Assembly: GCF_036330325.1 (NCBI RefSeq)
Contig: NZ_JAZDRO010000001.1
Location: 310,001-374,000, forward strand
Direction: 5' to 3'
DNA length: 64,000 bases
From: Hyphobacterium marinum
GTDB lineage: Bacteria > Pseudomonadota > Alphaproteobacteria > Caulobacterales > Maricaulaceae
In this document: positions 54,812-63,908 of the stretch, piece by piece
Position numbering within the stretch: position 1 is the first letter of the stretch
How the letters are laid out: each line of letters begins with the position of its first letter
The notes under the pieces: generated by a model
Databases searched by the model: none
What the model saw: only the letters and a program-made list of their open reading frames with translations
What the model was told of the DNA's origin: nothing
Program-made: the position numbers and the translations under genes

Positions 54812-56920
54812 TCAGGAGGCGAGGCGGGCCGAAGCGGCGATTTCGCGCGAATTGCCGTTGCGGGCGAACGCCTCGAATTCGTCAGCCGGCGTCGGCCGCG
54901 AGAAGAGATAACCCTGGGCGAGCGTCGCGCCTTCGGCCCGCAGGATTTCGAGCTGCTCGGCGGTTTCCACGCCTTCGGCGACGGTTTTCAGCTTCAGCGC
55001 CTTGGCCATGGCGAGAATGGTCTCGACCACGATGCGGGCGTGATGGTCCTCGGCGACGCCGCGCACAAAGCTCTGATCGATCTTGAACACGTCGAACGGC
55101 ATGCGCGTCAGGTAGGAGAGCGAGGAGTGCCCGGTGCCAAAATCGTCGATCGCGAAGCTGACGCCGCGATCACGCAGCGGCTGGACCTGTTCGATCACGC
55201 GCTCGGGATCCTTCATCGCGATGGATTCGGTGAGCTCAATCTCCAGAAGGCGCGGATCGAGCCCGGTTTCGGCGAGGATTTCCAGCACCGAGTCGGCGAA
55301 GCTCTCGCGCTCGAACTGCATGGCCGAGACATTGACCGCCATCGGCACGGCCAGACCGTTGCGGGCCCAGTCGGCGGCCTGGCGGCAGGCCGCGCGCATC
55401 ACCCAGTCCCCGATCTCGACGATCAGGCCGGATTCCTCGGCGGCGGCAATGAAGGCCCCTGGCGAGAGCAGGCCGGCGGTCGGGTGGTTCCAGCGCACCA
55501 GCGCCTCGGCCCCTTCCACAACGCCATCCTCCATGCGCACTTTCGGTTGGTAGAAGACGACGAGCTGGTCGTCGCGAACGGCTTCGCGCAGCTCGTTTTC
55601 CAGCACCAGGCGCTCGAAGGCGGACTGGTTCATCGACTGTTCGAAGAATTGAGCCGCATTGCCGCCTGACCGCTTGGCATGGGCCATAGCCAGGTCGGCG
55701 TGACGCAGAAGCGTTTCCGGATCGGCCCCGTCCTGCGGGAACATGGCGATCCCCACTGACGCGCCCAGGAAGACCTGGTGACCGGACATGTCAAACGGCC
55801 GGCAGATCGTCGCGATCACCTGCTGGGCGATGCGCGCCGCATCGGCTGCGGTTTCCACATTCGGCAAGAGCAGGGTGAATTCGTCTCCGCCCAGGCGCGC
55901 GACCATGGAGGGCTCACCGCCCGGACCATTGGCGAGATCGGCACCGCGTGCGGTTTCGCGCAGACGACGGGCCGTCATTTCGAGCAGGCGGTCGCCCTCG
56001 CCGATGCCCAGCGAGTCGTTGACGCGCTTGAAGCGGTCGAGATCGAGGAAGAGCACGGCCCCGGAGGCGTTGTCCTCCACCGCCTTGCGTGCGGTGCGCT
56101 CGACTTCCTTGCGGAAGCGCTCGCGGTTGGGCAGTTCGGTGACCATGTCGACATAGGCGAGGCGGTGGATCCGCTTCAGATTGGCGTCGATCCGGCCGAG
56201 CATGCGGTTGAAGGCGTTGGCGAGCACTTCGAGTTCGTCGCCCGTCTTCACCTCGATGCGCATGTCGAGCGACTTCGTCGAGGCCTGGCGGGCCGCTTCG
56301 GTGAGCTGACGGATCGGTCCCAGCGCGCGGCCCACGATCAGCGCGGTGATCGGCAGGATAATCCCGAGCGCGAACAGTGAAATCAGGAAGTGACGGCGCA
56401 TCATGGCCGCGGTCGCGGTGCGCAGCTCGTCGAGCGGCGAGATTACATAGACCGCGCCAACCAGGCGTCCAGCAGCGCTGAAGACCGGCGTGGCGACGTG
56501 GATTTCCTCGCCGCGGCGTTCGAGGCGGGCTTCACCGGCTCCCAGCGACATGACGACGAGCGGGTCAGCAGCATTCGCGGCGTGATAGTCGGGCTCCTCC
56601 GCAGACGAGACGACAACCTGGCGGCGCACATCGGTGATGAAGGCTTCAGAGATGTCGGGGCGTTCAACCATGCGGGCGACGCGGCGTCCCATGGACTGGG
56701 TGTCTGCCTCGGTAATGTCATCGGCGACATTGAGCGCAAGAATATGACCGAGCATGCCGGCGCGCTCGACCAGACGCTCTTCGAGGTCCTGGCGTGAGGC
56801 ATGATTTTCCAGCGTGATCAGAAGGGCGATAGAGGCCGCGATCAACAGGCCCGCCATGATGGTGAATTTCATCACCAGCGAGCGCATGCAACGGGCTACG
56901 GCGTTACGGAGGGGTGCCAT
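54812..56920 (-). CDS. GGDEF-EAL cyclic-di-GMP protein with membrane sensor
   Basis: 702 residues. One membrane helix near 18-36, an extracytoplasmic part of about 130 residues (double-CACHE-like), a second helix near 175-195, HAMP, an intact GGDEF at 344-348, then EAL with 472-474 and downstream motifs including DDFGTG. Both domains look catalytically competent. Likely involved in cell-surface or motility choices; signal unknown. An ATG at residue 17 is another possible start. Confidence 0.9.
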   Translation of the reverse strand: MAPLRNAVARCMRSLVMKFTIMAGLLIAASIALLITLENHASRQDLEERLVERAGMLGHILALNVADDITEADTQSMGRRVARMVERPDISEAFITDVRRQVVVSSAEEPDYHAANAADPLVVMSLGAGEARLERRGEEIHVATPVFSAAGRLVGAVYVISPLDELRTATAAMMRRHFLISLFALGIILPITALIVGRALGPIRQLTEAARQASTKSLDMRIEVKTGDELEVLANAFNRMLGRIDANLKRIHRLAYVDMVTELPNRERFRKEVERTARKAVEDNASGAVLFLDLDRFKRVNDSLGIGEGDRLLEMTARRLRETARGADLANGPGGEPSMVARLGGDEFTLLLPNVETAADAARIAQQVIATICRPFDMSGHQVFLGASVGIAMFPQDGADPETLLRHADLAMAHAKRSGGNAAQFFEQSMNQSAFERLVLENELREAVRDDQLVVFYQPKVRMEDGVVEGAEALVRWNHPTAGLLSPGAFIAAAEESGLIVEIGDWVMRAACRQAADWARNGLAVPMAVNVSAMQFERESFADSVLEILAETGLDPRLLEIELTESIAMKDPERVIEQVQPLRDRGVSFAIDDFGTGHSSLSYLTRMPFDVFKIDQSFVRGVAEDHHARIVVETILAMAKALKLKTVAEGVETAEQLEILRAEGATLAQGYLFSRPTPADEFEAFARNGNSREIAASARLAS

Positions 56921-57174
56921 TGATCAGCCCTCCATCCGGTCAGCCGGGCGAAGCGCGCCGGTCCGGCGCGCGGTCTTCGCCGCGATCAGGTCTGCCAAGA
57001 ATTTCATATCCCACCACACACGGTTATTTTCCGAGTTAGGGTGGGACAATGACTCAAAGGGTTTGAAACGTCGTTAAAATGCCGATCAGTTTTCGTTAAC
57101 GGGTCAATGGACAATTCCGGCGTTCCGGTTAGGACACCGTCAACACCTGAATCGACGTTCATTTTAAGGGAAAT
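56921..57174. other. Intergenic region between EAL gene and PfkB-type kinase
   Basis: 254 nt. Contains a TCCCACC/GGTGGGA inverted repeat with a ~23-nt loop and two GANTC sites (57052, 57148). TTAA motifs occur but not with CtrA spacing. No gene or terminator recognised. Confidence 0.35.
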
Positions 57175-58161
57175 TCAGCCTTCGGCGACGAGGTCTTCCA
57201 GCCGGGTTTCGGGCCGTGCGCCATAATGGGAGATGACTTCGGCGGCGGCGATTACGCCCATGCGGCCGGATTCGTAAAGGCTCTGGCCGCGTGCCGCGCC
57301 GAGGAGGAAACCGGCGGCAAAGAGATCACCCGCGCCCGTCGTATCGACGACTGTGTCGACCGTCTTCGCGGCCACTTCCTCGGTCTCGTCCCCGCAGACG
57401 ATGACCGCGCCCTTCTCCGAACGGGTGACCGCCGCCAGGCGTGTCTCGGCCCGGACCGAGGCGAGCGCGAGTTCGAAATCATCGGTCTCGTAAAGCGCCA
57501 TGATCTCGGCCTCGTTGGCGAGGAGAATATCGATATGGTTACGGACCAGCTGGCGGAAGGATGCACGGTGGCGGTCGACGCAGAAGGTGTCGGACAGGGT
57601 CAGCGCGGTACGCCGATCCGCGGCCCGGGCAATCTCGGCGGCACTGACAAAAGCCGCCTTCGCCGCATCGCGGTCGAACAGATAGCCTTCCATGAAAGTG
57701 ATCTCGGCGGCGCGGATTTTCTCGGCGTCAATATCGGCCTCGTCGAACATGACCGAGGCCCCCAGGAAAGTGCTCATCGAACGCTGGGCGTCGGGCGTGA
57801 CATTGATCAGGCAGCGCGCCGTGGCCGGTCCGCCCGACAGCGGCGCGGTCGCATAATCCACGCCGGCCGCGTTGAGGTCGCGCGTGAAACTCGTTCCCAG
57901 CGCATCATCGGCGACCTTGCCGATATAGGCCCCGCGTCCGCCCAGCGAGGCCACGCCGGCGAGCGTGTTGGCGGCCGACCCGCCGGAGACTTCCTTGCCG
58001 TCGGCCATCTTCGCGTAGAGCTCGGTCGCGCGGGCCTCGTCGATCAGCGTCATCGCGCCCTTCTCGATCCTGTTCTCGGTGAGGAAGGCTTCGCTGCAGG
58101 GAGCGATCACGTCGACAATGGCATTGCCGACGCCGGTGACGTCAAAGCGGATCTGGGTCAT
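57175..58161 (-). CDS. PfkB-family carbohydrate/adenosine kinase
   Basis: 328 residues from the ATG at 58161. N-terminal VTGVGNAIVDVIAP, substrate GGSAANTLAG, and C-terminal DTTGAGDLFAAGFL with the catalytic Asp. The pattern resembles bacterial adenosine kinase-type PfkB proteins common in alphaproteobacteria. Exact sugar or nucleoside substrate is not settled. Divergent from the ATP-grasp gene. Confidence 0.85.
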   Translation of the reverse strand: MTQIRFDVTGVGNAIVDVIAPCSEAFLTENRIEKGAMTLIDEARATELYAKMADGKEVSGGSAANTLAGVASLGGRGAYIGKVADDALGTSFTRDLNAAGVDYATAPLSGGPATARCLINVTPDAQRSMSTFLGASVMFDEADIDAEKIRAAEITFMEGYLFDRDAAKAAFVSAAEIARAADRRTALTLSDTFCVDRHRASFRQLVRNHIDILLANEAEIMALYETDDFELALASVRAETRLAAVTRSEKGAVIVCGDETEEVAAKTVDTVVDTTGAGDLFAAGFLLGAARGQSLYESGRMGVIAAAEVISHYGARPETRLEDLVAEG

Positions 58162-58277
58162 GAACGGGGCCGTTTGCGTTAAGGATGGCGGAGAAAATCT
58201 GGGCGCGAGGCTTAACGGGGCCGGCCCGCCTTCGCAAGGCTTGCGAAGCCGAGCGGGCTGGGATAGCTCCCGCAACC

Positions 58278-59174
58278 ATGACCCAGGCTCTCAAACGTAT
58301 CGCCTTTCTGACCTCGCGCAACATGGTCGACCCGGGCCCCGAGGCGCGTGTGGACGCGTTTGAACACCGGCTGGAGCTCGAGGCGCTGGCCCCGGCCTGC
58401 GCCGAGGCCGGCTTCGCCCTGGTCGAGCAGGTCTGGGACGATCCGGGTTTCGATCCGGCCGCGTTTGACGGCATCGTGATCGGGACAGCCTGGGACTACA
58501 TGGAAAAGCATGGCGCGTTTCTGGCCGCGCTGGAGCGGTTTGATGCCGCCGCACCGCTGCTCAATCCGCGCGCGACCGTGATCTGGAATTCCGACAAGAC
58601 CTATCTGCGCGATCTGGAAAACGCCGGGCTCCCCGTCGTCCCGACCGAGTGGGCCGCGCGTGCCGACGCGGTGTCCATCGCCCGCGCCTTCGAGCGTTTT
58701 GATTGCGACCGTCTCGTGGTCAAGCCGCAAGTGGGCGCGAGCGCCTGGCGTCAGGCGCGTGTGACGAAGGGCGATCCGCTGCCGCCGGACAGCGAGATGC
58801 CGCCTGCGGCCTGCCTGATCCAGCCTTTCCTCAGCGCCGCCGAGACCGAAGGCGAAACGACGCTGCTCTTCTTTGACCGGCAATTCTCCCATGCGCTGGT
58901 GAAAAAGCCGAAGGCCGGGGATTACCGCACCCAGTCCATGTATGGCGCGAGCGAAGCGGCCGTCACGCCGCCGGACGACGCCATCGAGACTGCGCAGGCC
59001 GCGCTGGAGGCCGTCGCGGGCGATCTCCTCTATGGCCGGGTCGACCTGATGCGGCGCGGCGATGGCCGGTTCGCGATCATGGAGCTCGAGCTCGTCGAGC
59101 CCTATCTCTATCCCGAACAGGGCCCGGATCTGGGCGCGAACTACGCCCGCGCACTGGGGCGTCTTATCAAATAG
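58278..59174 (+). CDS. ATP-grasp (RimK/GshB-like) protein
   Basis: 298 residues from the ATG at 58278. IAFLTSRNMVDPG start, LVVKPQVGASAW, ETTLLFFDRQFSHAL and MELELVEPYLYPE (metal-binding Glu) suggest an ATP-grasp carboxylate-amine ligase. Substrate unknown. No partner genes of a peptide or siderophore pathway lie alongside. Confidence 0.78.
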   Translation: MTQALKRIAFLTSRNMVDPGPEARVDAFEHRLELEALAPACAEAGFALVEQVWDDPGFDPAAFDGIVIGTAWDYMEKHGAFLAALERFDAAAPLLNPRATVIWNSDKTYLRDLENAGLPVVPTEWAARADAVSIARAFERFDCDRLVVKPQVGASAWRQARVTKGDPLPPDSEMPPAACLIQPFLSAAETEGETTLLFFDRQFSHALVKKPKAGDYRTQSMYGASEAAVTPPDDAIETAQAALEAVAGDLLYGRVDLMRRGDGRFAIMELELVEPYLYPEQGPDLGANYARALGRLIK

Positions 59175-59259
59175 GCACGAAACCGATCGGGCCATGGCGC
59201 GTTCATGTGGAAACGCCTAATGTCCGCTCCGGGACACAGCGACACCGGGAGTTATCGCC

Positions 59260-59754
59260 ATGCGCGCCTTTCTGTTTTCCATTTCCGCCTTCGCCCTGAC
59301 CGCCTGCGCCAGCGGCGCGAACGGATCGGATGGTGCCAGCGGGCTGCAATCGCTCTCTGTCGACCAGGGGCCGTGTTACGGCTTTTGCCCGGTCTATGCG
59401 ATCACGGTCGAGGCGGACAATTCCTACTCCCTCGACAATCGCCGTCACACCCGCGAGGAGGGCCTGGTGACGGGCCGGCTCGATGCCGGGGCCTTTGATA
59501 CCATTGCCGATGCGGCAGCGCGGGTGAACTTCCGCGACCTGCCCGAGGACATGACGTTCAACAACCCCGAGGCCTGCACCGGCCCGCAGATGTCGGACAT
59601 GCCCTATTTCGAGTTCACCGGCGTTTATGCCGACGGTACCGAGAAGACGGTGCGCTGGTACCAGGGCTGCAACTATCCCGGCATGCGCGAATTCATGGGC
59701 GCGGTCCGCGACGCCTATGACTACGACATCCGCATTGAACGCGCGCGGGAGTAG
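59260..59754 (+). CDS. DUF6438 lipoprotein
   Basis: 164 residues. Lipobox LTACASG gives a lipid-anchored Cys. Core DQGPCYGFCPVYAITV is the DUF6438 signature, with further cysteines in EACTGPQ and YQGCNYPG that may form disulfides. Function unknown. Confidence 0.8.
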   Translation: MRAFLFSISAFALTACASGANGSDGASGLQSLSVDQGPCYGFCPVYAITVEADNSYSLDNRRHTREEGLVTGRLDAGAFDTIADAAARVNFRDLPEDMTFNNPEACTGPQMSDMPYFEFTGVYADGTEKTVRWYQGCNYPGMREFMGAVRDAYDYDIRIERARE

Positions 59755-59823
59755 GACGTTTTCTTCTGACATTCGGCCCTTGTCGGTCCCGGCATGGTGG
59801 CCGGGATAACAATTCTCCTTGCG

Positions 59824-59886
59824 TCATCACCCGGTTCATCCGGGTGATCTCATCTGGAAGGAGATGCCCCGAATAAATCGGGGCAT
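59824..59886. repeat. Paired 9-bp hairpins
   Basis: ATCACCCGG/CCGGGTGAT (59826-59834/59840-59848) and ATGCCCCGA/TCGGGGCAT (59864-59872/59878-59886). Such REP-like hairpins are common in alphaproteobacterial intergenic DNA. Confidence 0.7.
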
Positions 59887-59902
59887 GACGCGGGATAAAG
59901 TT

Positions 59903-59981
59903 CCCTCACCTCAATCCTTCGTGTCCTTCCAGGCTCCACTGGAGCCCGTCGGAGACACTCAGCCCCCAAGGGGAGAGGAAG
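59903..59981. repeat. Interrupted copy of the 51 kb repeat
   Basis: CCCTCACCTCAATCC (59903-59917), then about 45 unrelated nt with a GGCTCC/GGAGCC palindrome, then CCCCCAAGGGGAGAGGAAG (59963-59981). The two ends match the element at 51313-51352; the middle looks inserted. Confidence 0.65.
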
Positions 59982-59990
59982 CCAGCAACA

Positions 59991-60653
59991 CTACCCCACA
60001 GTCTTGTCCTCGTAGCGGCAGAGGTCGGCGATGGGGCAGTTGGGACAGTCGGGCTTCCTCGCCTTGCAGACATAGCGCCCGTGCAGGATCAGCCAGTGGT
60101 GCGCGCCTTTGAGGAATTCGGGCGGCGTGATGGCCTCAAGCTTCTGTTCGACTTCGAACGGGGTCTTGCCCGGCGCGAGCCCGGTGCGGTTGGAAACCCG
60201 GAAGATATGGGTGTCGACCGCGATGGTCGGCTCGCCGAACGCCTCGTTCATCACGACATTGGCGGTCTTGCGTCCGACGCCGGGCAGGGTTTCGAGCGCT
60301 TCGCGCGAGGCCGGGACCTCGCCGCCATACTCGTCGATGATCTTTTGCGAGAGCGCGAAGACATTTTTCGCCTTGTTGCGGAAGAGGCCGATCGTCTTGA
60401 TGTGATCGCGGATCGCGTCCTCGCCCAGCGCGACCATCTTTTCCGGCGTGTCGGCGGCGGCAAAGAGGCCTTTAGTGGCCTTGTTCACCCCGACATCGGT
60501 GGCCTGTGCGGACAGCGCGACGGCAACGACAAGGGTAAATGGCGAGGTGTAATCCAGCTCGGTCTTCGGCTCGGGCCGGTCCTGGGCCAGCCGGGCAAAC
60601 AGGTCGGCGGCTTCCTCGGTGGTGAAGGGGGCAGGGTTTTTCTTCCGGGGCAT
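59991..60653 (-). CDS. nth: Endonuclease III
   Basis: 220 residues. Helix-hairpin-helix with catalytic K129 (LPGVGRKTANVV) and D147 (VDTHIFR); [4Fe-4S] cysteines C196, C203, C206, C212. DNA glycosylase/AP lyase for oxidised pyrimidines. Normal length. Confidence 0.95.
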   Translation of the reverse strand: MPRKKNPAPFTTEEAADLFARLAQDRPEPKTELDYTSPFTLVVAVALSAQATDVGVNKATKGLFAAADTPEKMVALGEDAIRDHIKTIGLFRNKAKNVFALSQKIIDEYGGEVPASREALETLPGVGRKTANVVMNEAFGEPTIAVDTHIFRVSNRTGLAPGKTPFEVEQKLEAITPPEFLKGAHHWLILHGRYVCKARKPDCPNCPIADLCRYEDKTVG

Positions 60654-60700
60654 GGACGCGAGTTAGCCCCGAGTGCTCCGCCAAGTCGACCCGGTTATTG

Positions 60701-61318
60701 CTAGCGCGCCGTCGAGAGAAAGAGCCAGACCGCGATCCCCGCCAGCAGAACGGCCAGCACCCGCCTTGCGATACGGTTGCGCACGGGGTCATTCAAGAAG
60801 GCCTGGGCGCTGCCCGCGAGGGCAACAATGACCAAATGCACACCCGTCGCGATGGCGACTGACAGCGCGGTCAGGGCGGCGGCCTGCGGTGCGACGGGCG
60901 CGGTATGGTCGATGAATTCGGGCAGGACCGCGACATAGAAGAGCCCGGCCTTGGGGTTCAGCGCGTTGATGACGAAACCGCGCGAGAAATGACGCAGATT
61001 GCCCTCCTCGATCCGGGCCGGAGAGGATTCCCCCGCCTCGCGCCAACCCTCAAAGGCCAGATAGAGCAGGAAGAGCGACCCGGCCCAGCGCAGGCCGTCA
61101 TAGAGGACAGGCGATCCGGCGATGAGGGCGGAAAGCCCCAGCGCGGCGGCGGCACCGATGGCGAGCAGGCCGAGCGCCACGCCCGCGACCGCCATCAACC
61201 CGGCACGCCGCCCTTCGCTGGCGCTCAAGACCGCCAACCAGGCCATGTTGGGTCCGGGCGTCAGTTCAATGACAAGAACGGCCAGGGAAAAAGCGGCAAG
61301 GGCGGTAAGGTCGGGCAT
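60701..61318 (-). CDS. LysE/RhtB-family amino-acid exporter
   Basis: 205 residues from the ATG at 61318. Six hydrophobic helices and the LysE start (ELTPGPNMAWLAVLSASEGRRAG). Exports basic or neutral amino acids; specificity cannot be inferred. Divergent from the DUF2244 gene. Confidence 0.88.
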   Translation of the reverse strand: MPDLTALAAFSLAVLVIELTPGPNMAWLAVLSASEGRRAGLMAVAGVALGLLAIGAAAALGLSALIAGSPVLYDGLRWAGSLFLLYLAFEGWREAGESSPARIEEGNLRHFSRGFVINALNPKAGLFYVAVLPEFIDHTAPVAPQAAALTALSVAIATGVHLVIVALAGSAQAFLNDPVRNRIARRVLAVLLAGIAVWLFLSTAR

Positions 61319-61398
61319 GGTGATCCCTTGCATAAACCGCCCGCGCGCATCCGTCGCCGGTGAAGTGGGATGACAATGCGCTATATGCTCGTGTGAGC

Positions 61399-61950
61399 AT
61401 GACCGAGCCTGCGATCGAGACCTGGCCTGCCGAAGCCGCGATACCCACCCCGCCGGACGGGGTGCTCTATTTCGATGCCATACTGTCGCCGAACCGGTCG
61501 CTGCCGAGCGCGGGCTTCCTGGTGCTGATGGCTGTGCTGGTGGGGATCAGCTTTGCGTCGGGTGCCGCCTTTTTCCTGATCGGAGCCTGGCCCATCCCCT
61601 TTTTCTTCGGGCTGGACGTGGTGCTGGTCTGGTTAGCCTTCCGTCTGAGCTATCGCGACGGGCGGCGGCGCGAACTGATCCGGGTGACGCGCGACCGCAT
61701 CCTCGTCCATCGCCGCCATCCCAATGGCGGGGTCCGCCATTACCAGATGCCGACGGCGTGGACGCGGGCCGAGCTGGCCGGACGCGGCACCCACGCTGTC
61801 CAGTTTTCTCTGCGGGCCCACGGCAAGGCGCTGGTTCTGGGAGCATTCCTGTCGCCGGAGGAACGCGAAAGTCTCGCTGATGCAGCCGCGACGGCTCTGG
61901 CCCGGGCGCGGCGCGGCGGACCAGCGCAAGAAGCGGGTGGCGCGGCCTGA
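61399..61950 (+). CDS. DUF2244 membrane protein
   Basis: 183 residues from the ATG at 61399. Two membrane helices (about 38-60 and 64-84), then a cytosolic domain with RRELIRVTRDRILVHRR. DUF2244 is frequent in alphaproteobacteria next to nth or cytochrome oxidase genes; function unknown. Confidence 0.8.
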   Translation: MTEPAIETWPAEAAIPTPPDGVLYFDAILSPNRSLPSAGFLVLMAVLVGISFASGAAFFLIGAWPIPFFFGLDVVLVWLAFRLSYRDGRRRELIRVTRDRILVHRRHPNGGVRHYQMPTAWTRAELAGRGTHAVQFSLRAHGKALVLGAFLSPEERESLADAAATALARARRGGPAQEAGGAA

Positions 61951-61973
61951 CCGGGCGCGGCAGTGTGGTACCC

Positions 61974-62825
61974 ATGATGACCCAGAATGCCGTCTACGAC
62001 CTTACCGCCGCTTCGCGCGACTATCCGCGCGTCACCGCCGCGCTCAACTATTTGGGCGAAAGCTGGCGCGACCATCCCGATCTTGATGCCGCGGCGCGGG
62101 CTGCCGGCCTCTCCCCGCACCATTTTCAGCGCATCTTCACGCGCTGGGTCGGGGTGTCACCGAAACGCTATGTCGGCGCGCTCGCCCACGCCGAGGCGCG
62201 CGATGCCATTGACGAGGGCGCAAGCGTGCTCGACGCCGCCTTCGAGGCGGGACTGTCCGGCCCGGGGCGACTGCATGATCTTTTCATTGCCCATGAAGCG
62301 GTCACGCCGGGCGATGCCAAGCGACGCGGGGCGGGGCTCAGCTTCACCTGGGGTGTCGCGCCGACGCCATTCGGGGACGGCGTCTTCCTGATCGCGCCGC
62401 GCGGCCTGTCGGCCCTCGCCTTTGCCGATCCGGATGCGGAGACCGCCAGCCAGGACCTGATGGCCCGTTACCCGGCCGCCGATTATGGGCGCGATGACGC
62501 AATGGCGCGGGACTGGTCGGACCGGATCTTTACCGGCGGTGGCGGTCCGATCCCGCTGGCGCTCTACGGCACGCCTTGGCAGCGCCAGGTATGGCGGGCG
62601 CTTCTGACCATTCCGCCGGGCGAGACGACGACCTACAAGGCCATTGCCGGACAGGTCTGCACACCGAAAGCCTCGCGCGCGGTGGGCGCGGCCGTCGGGG
62701 CCAATCCGGTCAGTTGGCTTATCCCCTGCCACCGGGTGCTGGCAGGTGACGGACGGCTGACCGGCTATCACTGGGGAGTGGAACGCAAGCGCGCCATGCT
62801 GGTCTACGAGGCGATGAGCGCCTGA
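61974..62825 (+). CDS. Ada-like AraC-HTH/O6-methylguanine methyltransferase
   Basis: 283 residues. N-terminal AraC helix-turn-helix (AGLSPHHFQRIFTRWVGVSPKRY) followed by a methyltransferase domain with active cysteine C252 in IPCHRVLAG. The N-terminal metal-binding phosphotriester domain of classical Ada (Cys38) is missing. Repairs O6-alkylguanine and may regulate, but without Ada's methyl-phosphotriester sensor. Confidence 0.88.
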   Translation: MMTQNAVYDLTAASRDYPRVTAALNYLGESWRDHPDLDAAARAAGLSPHHFQRIFTRWVGVSPKRYVGALAHAEARDAIDEGASVLDAAFEAGLSGPGRLHDLFIAHEAVTPGDAKRRGAGLSFTWGVAPTPFGDGVFLIAPRGLSALAFADPDAETASQDLMARYPAADYGRDDAMARDWSDRIFTGGGGPIPLALYGTPWQRQVWRALLTIPPGETTTYKAIAGQVCTPKASRAVGAAVGANPVSWLIPCHRVLAGDGRLTGYHWGVERKRAMLVYEAMSA

Positions 62826-62877
62826 GGGCGGCGCTCCCCCCGTGACCTTCCCGGCAATCGGGCCTACATAGAAGCCC

Positions 62878-63432
62878 ATGCCGACGATCTTTCTCGCTGC
62901 CCTTCTGGTTATCCTCGCCGCTGCCGTGCTGCTGCTGGTGCGCTGGTTCCTCGCGCGCCTGTCCCTGACCGGGGATGCGCGCAGCGAATACGCCGCCCGG
63001 AGCGAGATCGGCGGGGCCAGCGTGCAGGGGGTCACGGCGCATGAGTTCGAGCGCATCTATGTCAGTGCGCACGAGCCACGCTGGGCGCTGTATGCGGCCG
63101 CCGCCCTGGCCGGAGCCGTACTGATCACCTGGCCGGCGCTGAATGCTCTTCTTGTTATCTGGGATGCGATCCGGACCGCCGCCGGAGCCTCTGACGTGTT
63201 TGCGCCGGGCTATTACCCCTGGATGTTCTTCATGTTCTTCGGAATCGTTGGGGCGTGGGCGGCCTGCGGCTGGCTGGCGGCGCGGATCTATCACGCCCGC
63301 GCGCCGGAAGAATTTCACGCTGCCATCGCGCGGGCCCAGGGCCATCCGGTCGATGAGGTCGCGGTCAAGCGGCCCCGGCCGAAATGGGCGCGACGCGCGG
63401 AAAAACTGCGGACCGGAAAGGCAGATCAGTAA
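62878..63432 (+). CDS. Hypothetical membrane protein
   Basis: 184 residues with three hydrophobic segments (about 3-24, 70-92, 112-135) and a basic C-terminal tail. No family recognised. TAATG overlap with the glyoxalase gene. Confidence 0.65.
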   Translation: MPTIFLAALLVILAAAVLLLVRWFLARLSLTGDARSEYAARSEIGGASVQGVTAHEFERIYVSAHEPRWALYAAAALAGAVLITWPALNALLVIWDAIRTAAGASDVFAPGYYPWMFFMFFGIVGAWAACGWLAARIYHARAPEEFHAAIARAQGHPVDEVAVKRPRPKWARRAEKLRTGKADQ

Positions 63433-63896
63433 TGGAGTTTCTCCACACCATGGTGCGGATCAGCGATGTCGAGGCGTCGCTGCGCTTTTACTGCGAAGGT
63501 CTGGGTCTGAAGGAAATCCGCCGTATCGACAGCGAACAGGGCCGGTTCACGCTGATCTTTCTGGCCAGTCCGGACGATCTGAAGCGTGGCGGGTTTACCG
63601 GCGAGGAACACCCGATCCCGCCCGGCCTGCCCTGTCTGGAACTGACCCATAACTGGGAACCCGAAGCGTATGAGGGCGGGCGCAATTTCGGCCACGTTGC
63701 CTGGCGGGTGGCCGACATTTATGCGCTATGCGCCCATCTCGACGGGATGGGCTATACGATCAACCGGCCGCCGCGCGACGGGCGCATGGCCTTCGTCAAA
63801 TCCCCGGACGGGATTTCCATCGAATTGTTGCAGGCTGGTGAGGCTCTGCCGCCTCAGGAACCCTGGGCCTCGATGGAGAATACCGGGAGCTGGTAG
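63432..63896 (+). CDS. gloA: Glyoxalase I (lactoylglutathione lyase)
   Basis: 154 residues. Metal ligands H5, E70, H88 and E131 fit glyoxalase I; starts MEFLHTMVRISDVEASLRFY. Converts the methylglyoxal-glutathione adduct to lactoylglutathione. Length matches bacterial GloA. The start codon overlaps the upstream stop. Confidence 0.88.
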   Translation: MEFLHTMVRISDVEASLRFYCEGLGLKEIRRIDSEQGRFTLIFLASPDDLKRGGFTGEEHPIPPGLPCLELTHNWEPEAYEGGRNFGHVAWRVADIYALCAHLDGMGYTINRPPRDGRMAFVKSPDGISIELLQAGEALPPQEPWASMENTGSW

Positions 63897-63908
63897 ACAC
63901 CCCGCGTA

